Below are positions 1 to 5,901 of a stretch of DNA of 8,015 bases, piece after piece. The notes under the pieces were generated by a model. It ran no database searches, was not told the DNA's origin, and saw only the letters and a list, made by a program, of their open reading frames with translations. How positions within the stretch are numbered: the first letter of the stretch is position 1; each line of letters starts with the position of its first letter. The DNA comes from JBDREC01 sp043820105 [NCBI: Pseudomonadota bacterium] (GTDB lineage Bacteria; Bdellovibrionota_F; JAHFAK01), in contig JBDREC010000053.1 in the NCBI GenBank assembly GCA_043820105.1, forward strand, positions 1 to 8,015. Reading direction: 5' to 3'. The translations under genes and the position numbers were made by a program.

Positions 1-1
1 T

Positions 2-361
2 CCAAGCAACATCATGCTTCGCAAAGCATTTTACTCCTGGCTGAATATGCGCGGAAATTACTTTTATATCAAAAATTTGGTTGAATTATTCGTCTTTTCT
101 GAACTAGCCAACGAATCAGAATATACTGCTATCAAAAAAAAGGTTTATCTGTACAGAAATGGATTAAAAATGCCCTTTTTTATTTGGTTAGGAGATTCTT
201 TTTTAAGATCTATGGAACCATTTGTCTTTTTCAGAAGATTAATTTCCTGGTTATATTCTAAAGTTCATTATGTCTATGTGAAACAATTAGAGGATTATCT
301 AAAAGGCCACATACCTACTAATGATGAAAGAGAGGGAAGGATTCCTCTGCTCAGTAAATAA
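2..361 (+). CDS. 3' end of an unrecognised protein gene (5' truncated by window edge)
   Basis: The frame is open from base 2 to the TAA at 359-361. An ATG at 14 exists, but only 13 bases precede it and no ribosome binding site is visible. The codons before it (Pro-Ser-Asn-Ile) read through, so I treat this as the C-terminal ~119 residues of a longer protein. The visible part is rich in aromatic and basic residues (Trp, Tyr, Phe, Lys, Arg), with no clear signal peptide, no catalytic motif and no convincing transmembrane helix. Such tails occur after the catalytic domain of some cobalamin-binding radical SAM proteins, and the next gene encodes one, but that is only a guess from composition and context. 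It converges on the radical SAM gene with four bases between the stop codons. Alternatively it is a complete 115-residue hypothetical protein starting at 14. Confidence 0.55.
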   Translation, partial: PSNIMLRKAFYSWLNMRGNYFYIKNLVELFVFSELANESEYTAIKKKVYLYRNGLKMPFFIWLGDSFLRSMEPFVFFRRLISWLYSKVHYVYVKQLEDYLKGHIPTNDEREGRIPLLSK

Positions 362-372
362 AGTTTTATTTA
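355..372. terminator. AT-only inverted repeat spanning two convergent stop codons
   Basis: TAAATAAA (355-362) and TTTATTTA (365-372) are perfect 8-base inverted copies separated by GT. Both stop codons, TAA at 359-361 on plus and 366-368 on minus, lie inside the repeat. On the plus strand a T-rich stretch follows at about 379-391. A stem of A:T pairs only, with at most a short loop, would be a weak intrinsic terminator. It could act in both directions, but chance in AT-rich DNA is a real alternative. Confidence 0.25.
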
Positions 373-1979
373 GTTATGATTCTTTTCTTTTTATAATCCC
401 TAACAAGATTTAGATAAGGCTCTATCAGAGGAAATAAAAGAGAATAATTTTTTCTGAGTAATCTCCTCAAAGTGCTAGAAGCATAATATCTCATATAACA
501 ATGCTTACAAATAAGTTGAAAGTCAAAATTCAAAGTATTTATTATCAAACAATTTTTGTAATCATTTTTCTTTTTGCAATAAGGGCAGTTTATACATAGG
601 TTATACGTATTAGAAGATACTTTTTCTATTTTAGAAGGTACCCTATACCTTTGACTGTTCCCACTTAAAATAAAAAGTCTCTTTCTGAGATGAGTTATAT
701 CTTCATCAGTCATTTTATTAGTCATATTTAAAACCTCTGCTAAATTCATTTGTTTTTTTATAAAAAATAATTCATCTTTAATTATTCCCTGGTTAAGACA
801 ATGCTTGTACAATTCGCTTCCAGGGTATGGACGTACAAAAGTAAGAAAAATCTGATTATTTGCATTTTTTATCCACCAATTTAACGTTTCTTCAGAAGTT
901 TCATTAGTTTCTGCAACATCCCCAAATATAAAATTAGCTTGAACATTTAACCCATTTTTAATCGTAGCATGGAACGCAGAATTTATTTGATTTGGAGTAA
1001 TTGCTTTTTTCATACTTCTTAGAACGATTGGGCTATAACTCTCAAATCCATAGGAAATAGTTACACAGCCAGCATCTTTTAACATTTTAAGGAGATTTTC
1101 ATCAACAACGCTAACCATTAGTTGACACATCCATTTAATTTCTTTTTTCTTTAATTTCATTATTTTTTTAATTTTTAAACAAAACTTTTTTAATCTACTC
1201 TTATCAAAAGCAAAACAATCATCGTAGATAAGTAAAAAATTAACATCGTATTTGTCAATTGCTGTACTAATCTCCAACATGATATTTTCTATACTTCTTT
1301 GCCTATATCGAGAGTCATGATAACAAAAAGTACACTGAAATGGGCAAGACCTACTTGCCAAAATTGGATACATGCGCGGATTATCCAATATGGTAGTGTA
1401 TGGCATAGAATTACAATATGTATGATCAAGCTGTTTTTTAAATTCTAAACCATCAAAATCAGGAAAAGGTAATGAATCTAAATTAGCGATAGGTTCCCTC
1501 TTTTCAGTAATTATTGTTTTATTATTTTCTTTGAAAATGACCCCTTTTACTTTTCTTAAAGAAATATTTTTAACTATAGAATCGAGAAGTTCTACCACAG
1601 ATTCTTCTCCTTCTCCGATTATTCCATAATCTACACCAAGGTCTTCAAACGCTAATTTAGGCATAGTTGTTATTATGGGTCCCCCAAGAATAGTTTTTGG
1701 CCTTGTATTATGGGCTTTTGCTGTATTAATAATTGTCGCAGTTAAGACATATCCTACTGCAAAATTACCTGTGGCTACAAAATCATATTTTTTTTGATCC
1801 AACTTTCTATTTATAATGTCAACAATTTTTCCAGAATGATGATTTAGATTTAGAACATCGACATTATATTTAGCTTTTTTCAAAGAAGCTGAGATGTAAC
1901 CTATCCCTAATGGAAATAAATATCCATAATCTTCATTGAAATTATCAGTATATTTTGGCACTATCAATAGAATATTCAT
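366..1979 (-). CDS. B12-binding-domain radical SAM protein with C-terminal zinc-ribbon-like cysteines
   Basis: The 537-residue cytoplasmic protein has the BchE-like two-domain layout. Residues ~1-145 form a cobalamin-binding-type Rossmann domain with a GEGEE segment near 122-126. Residues ~200-400 form a radical SAM barrel with the cluster motif C212-x3-C216-x2-C219 (SCPFQCTFC), which should bind the [4Fe-4S] cluster that cleaves S-adenosylmethionine. The classical DxHxxG cobalamin-ligand motif is not intact: around residues 44-50 there is LNLNHHSG, with HxxG but no aspartate. This is common in the family, so B12 binding is not assured. After residue 455 there is an extra domain with C462, C465, C468, C477, C491 and C494; two CxxC pairs (465/468 and 491/494) resemble a zinc ribbon. 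Members carry out methylations, ring formations and other radical chemistry; the substrate cannot be read here. It is transcribed away from the CDP-sugar operon. The start at 1979 gives a typical N-terminus (MNILLIVPKY), though no Shine-Dalgarno site is visible. Confidence 0.9.
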   Translation of the reverse strand: MNILLIVPKYTDNFNEDYGYLFPLGIGYISASLKKAKYNVDVLNLNHHSGKIVDIINRKLDQKKYDFVATGNFAVGYVLTATIINTAKAHNTRPKTILGGPIITTMPKLAFEDLGVDYGIIGEGEESVVELLDSIVKNISLRKVKGVIFKENNKTIITEKREPIANLDSLPFPDFDGLEFKKQLDHTYCNSMPYTTILDNPRMYPILASRSCPFQCTFCYHDSRYRQRSIENIMLEISTAIDKYDVNFLLIYDDCFAFDKSRLKKFCLKIKKIMKLKKKEIKWMCQLMVSVVDENLLKMLKDAGCVTISYGFESYSPIVLRSMKKAITPNQINSAFHATIKNGLNVQANFIFGDVAETNETSEETLNWWIKNANNQIFLTFVRPYPGSELYKHCLNQGIIKDELFFIKKQMNLAEVLNMTNKMTDEDITHLRKRLFILSGNSQRYRVPSKIEKVSSNTYNLCINCPYCKKKNDYKNCLIINTLNFDFQLICKHCYMRYYASSTLRRLLRKNYSLLFPLIEPYLNLVRDYKKKRIITK

Positions 1980-1994
1980 TGAATTTTAAAAAAC

Positions 1995-2016
1995 CGGCAA
2001 TTTATAAATTATACCG
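1995..2016. promoter_or_regulatory. Palindrome, possible operator in divergent intergenic region
   Basis: AATTTATAAATT at 1999-2010 is a perfect 12-base palindrome. It is flanked by CGG (1995-1997) and CCG (2014-2016), giving a longer imperfect dyad. It lies 20-31 bases upstream of the radical SAM start codon and overlaps the minus-strand TATAAT, the position expected for a repressor site. AT-rich palindromes also arise by chance, so regulatory function is inference. Confidence 0.3.
2008..2013 (-). promoter_or_regulatory. Candidate -10 box for the radical SAM gene
   Basis: Read on the minus strand these bases are TATAAT, an exact bacterial sigma-70-type -10 hexamer, 28 bases upstream of the start codon at 1979. 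A start site near 2001 would leave a leader of roughly 20 bases. The -35 position (about 2031-2036, CGGGAA on minus) is poor, and no extended -10 TG is present, so this may be an activator-dependent or weak promoter, or chance. Confidence 0.35.
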
Positions 2017-2038
2017 TTTCATACTCTCTTTTCCCGAC

Positions 2039-2071
2039 TAAGGAAAGATTCCATTAGATTGCCCTTCCTTA
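2039..2071. repeat. Inverted repeat TAAGGAA / TTCCTTA in the divergent spacer
   Basis: TAAGGAA (2039-2045) and TTCCTTA (2065-2071) are perfect 7-base inverted copies around a 19-base spacer. The same GGAAA (2042-2046) can alternatively pair with TTTCC at 2030-2034 around a 7-base loop, so two mutually exclusive hairpins are possible. Position between divergent genes suits a protein site or a leader structure. Evidence is limited to the dyad itself. Confidence 0.25.
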
Positions 2072-2132
2072 AGAGATAAAAAGCTTATTGAAGGGTATTT
2101 GATAAGACACAAAAAAATATAAACCGCTTTTT

Positions 2133-2939
2133 ATGAGTAGTTATATGAAATGCGTTATCCTCTGTGGAGGCAAAGGCACCAGAATGAAGGAAGAAACGGA
2201 GTTCAAACCAAAACCAATGATTAAAATTGGAAAAATGCCCATTTTATGGCACATAATGAAAATTTATGCCCATTATGGTGTCAAAGAGTTCATTCTATGT
2301 CTAGGTTACAAAGGGGAAATGATAAAAGATTACTTTTTAAAATATCAAGAATTAACTAATAATTTCACCTTAGATATATCTTCCAAAGAAGAAAAAGTAG
2401 TAACAAATCATTGTGATTCAAAAAAAATTGATGATTGGAAAATTACTTTTGTAGACACGGGGGAAGAAAATATGACTGGATCTAGAATTGCCCAAATTAA
2501 AGAATATCTTGGAGAAGATGAAGATTTTTTTTTGACCTATGGGGATGGCCTTTCAGATATCAATATAAAAGAACTATATGCATTTCATAAAGCTAAGTGT
2601 AAGATAGCAACGCTTGCTGCAGTTCAACCTAATTCATATTTTGGAGTAATAAAAATAGAAAATGGGTTAGTTACCTCGTTTCAGGAAAAACCAATACTCG
2701 AAGATACAGTAAATGGGGGTTTCTTTGTTTGTAATAAAAAGATATTTGATTATTTAAATAAAAATCCCTCCTGCGTTTTGGAGCAGGAATCTCTTAGAAA
2801 GTTAACAGAAGATAAAGAACTTGCGGCATTTTCTCACAAAGGATTTTGGTTTGCAATGGATACTTCCAAACATGCCGAAACGTTAAATAAAATGTTAGAA
2901 TCTGGCAATACTCCTTGGATGGTATGGGAGAAAGAATAA
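2133..2939 (+). CDS. rfbF: Glucose-1-phosphate cytidylyltransferase
   Basis: The enzyme joins CTP and alpha-D-glucose 1-phosphate to give CDP-glucose and pyrophosphate, the entry step to CDP-linked deoxysugars. It has the nucleotidyltransferase hallmarks: CGGKGTR at 11-17, the KPKPM block at 25-29 that contacts substrate phosphate, the metal-binding YGDGLSD at 136-142 (D138), and GFWFAMDT at 237-244 near the C-terminus, as in characterised RfbF/DdhA. At 268 residues it has about the family length. Two starts are possible: ATG at 2133, or ATG at 2145, which gives the family-typical N-terminus MKCVILCGG (264 residues). Neither has a clear Shine-Dalgarno site, and the family N-terminus mildly favours 2145. 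It is the first gene of the operon, one base before rfbG. Adjacency to CDP-glucose dehydratase makes the cytidylyl specificity, rather than thymidylyl, quite firm. Confidence 0.93.
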   Translation: MSSYMKCVILCGGKGTRMKEETEFKPKPMIKIGKMPILWHIMKIYAHYGVKEFILCLGYKGEMIKDYFLKYQELTNNFTLDISSKEEKVVTNHCDSKKIDDWKITFVDTGEENMTGSRIAQIKEYLGEDEDFFLTYGDGLSDINIKELYAFHKAKCKIATLAAVQPNSYFGVIKIENGLVTSFQEKPILEDTVNGGFFVCNKKIFDYLNKNPSCVLEQESLRKLTEDKELAAFSHKGFWFAMDTSKHAETLNKMLESGNTPWMVWEKE

Positions 2940-2940
2940 A

Positions 2941-3987
2941 ATGAATGAATCTTTTTGGAAAGATAAAACAATTCTAGTTACAGGACACACGGGATTTAAA
3001 GGCGCATGGCTAATTATTTGGCTTCAGAAATTAGGTGCAAAAGTGATTGGATATTCATTAAAAAATTATCCTAATGATCTCCTCTTCAAAGAAACAAAAA
3101 TTTCTTCGAAAATTACTGATGTCAGGGGGAATATTACTGATTTTGAAACATTAAGGAAAACCTTTGAAGAGTATTCTCCAGAGATAGTATTCCATCTTGC
3201 AGCACAGCCTTTAGTCAGAAAATCTTTTGATGAACCTGTTGATACATTAAAAACAAATATTATGGGAACAACAAATGTTTTAGAATGCATAAGATTAACA
3301 GATAGTGTAAAAGTTGGAGTAATAATAACTTCAGATAAATGTTATAAGAATGTCGAGCAAGTACACGGGTATAAAGAAACCGACGTAATGGGGGGTTATG
3401 ACCCTTACAGTTGCAGTAAAGGTTGTGTTGAACTTATTGTGGATGCCTATAGAAATTCTTTTTTTAAAAAACAAAACAAGTTCGTTGCTAGTGCCAGAGC
3501 AGGAAATGTTATTGGAGGCGGGGATTGGTCTGAAGATAGATTGATACCAGATTGCGTCAAGGCATTGAAAAATAATGTGCCAATAAAAATAAGGAATCCG
3601 AAACATACACGTCCATGGCAACATGTGCTTGAACCCTTATCCGGGTATATTGTGCTAGCAGAAAAGATGTTCAAAGAACAAAAATATGATGAAGCGTGGA
3701 ATTTTGGACCAAATATACAATCTATCAAAACTGTGGGTGAAATAGTTAGTTTATTGGTTGATAGATGGGGTGCTGGTGAATGGATTGATTGTTCAAAGCC
3801 CGATGATAAACACGAAGCTAATCTTTTAAGTTTAGATATTTCAAAATCATATTTTATACTAGGTTGGAAACCAAAAATGAACCTTGAGAAAACTATAAAT
3901 TACACAATTGATTGGTATAAACGAGCAGAAAATGAAAATGCTTATGAATTATGCATGCAGCAGATTGAAGAGTATGGTTTGGAATGA
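2941..3987 (+). CDS. rfbG: CDP-glucose 4,6-dehydratase
   Basis: This extended short-chain dehydrogenase/reductase converts CDP-glucose to CDP-4-keto-6-deoxy-D-glucose with bound NAD+. Visible features are the NAD-binding TGHTGFKG (14-21), the AAQPLVRKS stretch (87-95), TSDKCY (130-135) carrying the Asp-Lys pair used in dehydration, the catalytic Y156-x3-K160 (YSCSK), RAGNVIGGGDW (186-196) and RPWQHVLEPLSGY (224-236). All are typical of RfbG/DdhB rather than of dTDP-glucose dehydratases. Its 348 residues approximate the family length, so it looks complete. GGGAG at 2926-2930, inside the end of rfbF, is a plausible ribosome binding site about ten bases before the ATG. The stop codon overlaps the next start in an ATGA junction. 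The product is a 4-ketosugar, the acceptor type needed by the ThDP enzyme encoded three genes downstream. Confidence 0.94.
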   Translation: MNESFWKDKTILVTGHTGFKGAWLIIWLQKLGAKVIGYSLKNYPNDLLFKETKISSKITDVRGNITDFETLRKTFEEYSPEIVFHLAAQPLVRKSFDEPVDTLKTNIMGTTNVLECIRLTDSVKVGVIITSDKCYKNVEQVHGYKETDVMGGYDPYSCSKGCVELIVDAYRNSFFKKQNKFVASARAGNVIGGGDWSEDRLIPDCVKALKNNVPIKIRNPKHTRPWQHVLEPLSGYIVLAEKMFKEQKYDEAWNFGPNIQSIKTVGEIVSLLVDRWGAGEWIDCSKPDDKHEANLLSLDISKSYFILGWKPKMNLEKTINYTIDWYKRAENENAYELCMQQIEEYGLE

Positions 3988-4874
3988 ACAAAATTAAAGT
4001 TGGTATAATCGGCACAGGGAATATTGGTACAGATCTTTTAATAAAAATACAAAGATCAAAAACATTAGAATGTAGTATATTCACCGGAAGAAATGCCACA
4101 TCCGAAGGAATAAAAAAAGCTAATAGTTTAGGTATAAATACTTCTTTTGATTCGATTAAGGCAATAGAAGAAAACCCCGACTGCTGCGATATAGTTTTTG
4201 ATGCAACCTCCGCTTCATTTCATAAGAATCATTCATCAATACTCAAAAAAATGAAAAAATTTACAATCGACTTGACTCCATCAAAAATAGGGGAAATGTG
4301 CATACCTGTGATTAATATGGATGAATGCCTAAAGTTAGATAACGTAAATCTTATAACTTGTGGGGGGCAAGCCGCTGTCCCCATAGCTCATGCTATAACA
4401 AAAGTGCATCCTGATACGGAGTATATAGAAATAATATCAAGTATATCTTCCAAATCAGCAGGTCCTGGAACCAGAGCGAACATTGATGAGTATACCCAAA
4501 CAACAAAAGATGCAATAATAAAATTTGCGGGTGTAAAAAGAGCAAAAGCAATTATAATATTAAATCCAGCAGAACCTCCTGTCTTGATGCATAATACCAT
4601 TTATGCATTAATAAAAAATCCTAACCTGGAAAAAATAAAATCAGAGGTAAATTTAATTGTAAAAGAAATACAACAATATATTCCAGGGTATAAATTAAAG
4701 ATAGGGCCAATTTTTGAGAATGGTAGGATAACAATAATGATAGAAGTAATAGGATCTGGAGATTTTCTTCCAAAATATTCCGGTAATCTGGATGTAATAA
4801 ATTGTGCTGCAATAAAAATTGCTGAAGAATATGCGGAAAGAAAAATTCTTCAAAAAAGAGGTAAAAATGAATAA
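3984..4874 (+). CDS. Acetaldehyde dehydrogenase (acylating), DmpF/MhpF/BphJ type
   Basis: The family interconverts acetaldehyde + NAD+ + CoA and acetyl-CoA + NADH, usually in a channelling complex with a 4-hydroxy-2-oxovalerate aldolase. The N-terminus has the dinucleotide-binding GTGNIG (10-15). The catalytic cysteine is C126 in LITCGGQA, matching DmpF Cys132. SSISSKSAGPGTRANIDEYT (152-171) and NPAEPPVLMHNTIY (194-207) are family signatures. At 296 residues it is slightly shorter than the ~310 usual, but no motif is missing. The start ATG overlaps the rfbG stop (ATGA), suggesting translational coupling, since no good Shine-Dalgarno site precedes it. The aldolase partner starts inside its last codons. 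In a CDP-sugar operon I infer it runs reductively, making acetaldehyde from acetyl-CoA. Aspartate-semialdehyde dehydrogenase-like folds are related, but the motifs are specific to this acylating family. Confidence 0.92.
   Translation: MNKIKVGIIGTGNIGTDLLIKIQRSKTLECSIFTGRNATSEGIKKANSLGINTSFDSIKAIEENPDCCDIVFDATSASFHKNHSSILKKMKKFTIDLTPSKIGEMCIPVINMDECLKLDNVNLITCGGQAAVPIAHAITKVHPDTEYIEIISSISSKSAGPGTRANIDEYTQTTKDAIIKFAGVKRAKAIIILNPAEPPVLMHNTIYALIKNPNLEKIKSEVNLIVKEIQQYIPGYKLKIGPIFENGRITIMIEVIGSGDFLPKYSGNLDVINCAAIKIAEEYAERKILQKRGKNE
4858..4861 (+). promoter_or_regulatory. Ribosome binding site deciding the aldolase start
   Basis: GAGG, within AAGAGGT (4856-4862), lies five bases before ATG 4867. 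It supports that codon over the in-frame ATG at 4819, which would add 16 lysine-rich residues absent from the family. Confidence 0.7.
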
Positions 4875-5895
4875 ATTAATGTTTTTTGACTCAACTTTAA
4901 GGGATGGTTCCCATGCTTTCTCACATCAATGGAATAAAGAGAATATAATTTCTTATTGTAGGGAAGCAGATGAAGCTAATTTGTATACCATTATAATTGG
5001 GCATGGGAATGGTTTAGGGGCATCATCACTACAGGTTGGTCTTTCATTATTATCTGACGAAGAAATGATAAAAATTGCACGAAATAAACTTAAAAAAACT
5101 AAACTTGGAGTTTTTTTAATTCCTGGATTCGCAACAATAAAAGATAATCTTGGGCCAGCTTTGGATCTTGGTGTCGATCTTGTGTGCATAGCCTCTCATT
5201 GCACTGAAGCTGACATCACTAAACAGCATATTGAATATGTAAAAAAAAGAGGAAAAGAAGTATATGGCGTCTTGATGATGCATCATATGATATCCGCAGA
5301 AAGATTGCTTGAAGAGGCAAAAAAAATGCAAGAATATGGCGCTCAAGGGGTAATAATAATGGACTCGGCAGGGGCATCCACTCCGGAAATGGTTTGTGAA
5401 AGGATAAAATTATTATCTAATAACCTAAATATCCCAACAGGATTTCATGCACATAATAATTTGGGACTTGCTGTGTCTAATTCATATAATGCAATAAAAT
5501 CTGGTGCAATGATAATTGATGGAACAGTGAGAGGGTTTGGTGCAGGTGCTGGAAATTGTCCAATTGAAGTTTTGGCAGCTCTTCTAAGTAAAGAGTGTAT
5601 AGAGACAAAACTGGATTTATATAAATTGATGGATATAAGTGAAAATATCATCTCAAAAATGCCTTTCGGACAAAATGGGATAGCCCCATTAAACATAATA
5701 AGCGGACTTGCAGGAGTATTTTCGGGATTTGCTCCGCATGTTAAAAAAGCTGCTGAACGTTTTAATGTTGACCCGAGGGATATTTTTTTAGAGCTCGGCA
5801 AAAGAAAAATGGTTGCAGGACAGGAAGATTTTATAGTTGATGTTGCAACAGAACTTGCTAATAAAAAGAAACAAGGAATCAAGAAGGAGGATTAG
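4867..5895 (+). CDS. 4-hydroxy-2-oxovalerate aldolase (DmpG/MhpE/BphI type)
   Basis: This DRE-TIM class II pyruvate aldolase reversibly joins pyruvate and an aldehyde such as acetaldehyde to give 4-hydroxy-2-oxo acids. From ATG 4867 it is 342 residues, close to the ~345 of DmpG. The active site has FDSTLRDGSHA (7-17) with R12, metal ligand D13 and catalytic H16 (DmpG R17, D18, H21), plus metal ligands H194 and H196 in GFHAHNNLG (DmpG H200/H202). MDSAGAS (165-171) and the C-terminal GQEDFIVDVATEL (318-330), in the domain that docks the dehydrogenase, are typical. Two differences stand out: F285 in GVFSGF where DmpG has Tyr291, and GHGNGLGASS (45-54) where the family has HGDGLGGSS. The gene overlaps the dehydrogenase gene by eight bases, as expected for a channelling pair. 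HMG-CoA lyase and isopropylmalate synthase relatives are less likely because of the H16 motif and the partner gene. Confidence 0.9.
   Translation: MNKLMFFDSTLRDGSHAFSHQWNKENIISYCREADEANLYTIIIGHGNGLGASSLQVGLSLLSDEEMIKIARNKLKKTKLGVFLIPGFATIKDNLGPALDLGVDLVCIASHCTEADITKQHIEYVKKRGKEVYGVLMMHHMISAERLLEEAKKMQEYGAQGVIIMDSAGASTPEMVCERIKLLSNNLNIPTGFHAHNNLGLAVSNSYNAIKSGAMIIDGTVRGFGAGAGNCPIEVLAALLSKECIETKLDLYKLMDISENIISKMPFGQNGIAPLNIISGLAGVFSGFAPHVKKAAERFNVDPRDIFLELGKRKMVAGQEDFIVDVATELANKKKQGIKKED
5884..5890 (+). promoter_or_regulatory. Strong Shine-Dalgarno site for the ThDP enzyme
   Basis: AAGGAGG is a near-perfect anti-16S match. It lies in the last codons of the aldolase gene and eleven bases before ATG 5902, slightly further than ideal. 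It is the strongest ribosome binding site in the operon and supports both the start choice and a bacterial host. Confidence 0.75.
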
Positions 5896-5901
5896 AAAAA
5901 A

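Noticed and set aside
2088-2123. Sigma-70 promoter TTGAAG ... TATAAA for rfbF
   Set aside because: The hexamers are 24 bases apart, too far for a normal spacer, so I did not annotate it as a promoter.
3331-3728. Minus-strand open frames opposite rfbG
   Set aside because: They overlap each other and the conserved dehydratase motifs; their composition is that of antisense shadows.
4819-4866. Upstream ATG extending the aldolase by 16 residues
   Set aside because: The extension lies inside the dehydrogenase gene and is absent from the family, while ATG 4867 has a well-spaced GAGG site.
5445-5882. 145-codon minus-strand open frame
   Set aside because: It lies wholly inside the aldolase gene, antisense to conserved active-site motifs, and has no recognisable domain or ribosome binding site.
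3984-5895. Aromatic meta-cleavage catabolic cluster
   Set aside because: Only the last two enzymes of that pathway are present; both flanks are nucleotide-sugar and ThDP genes.
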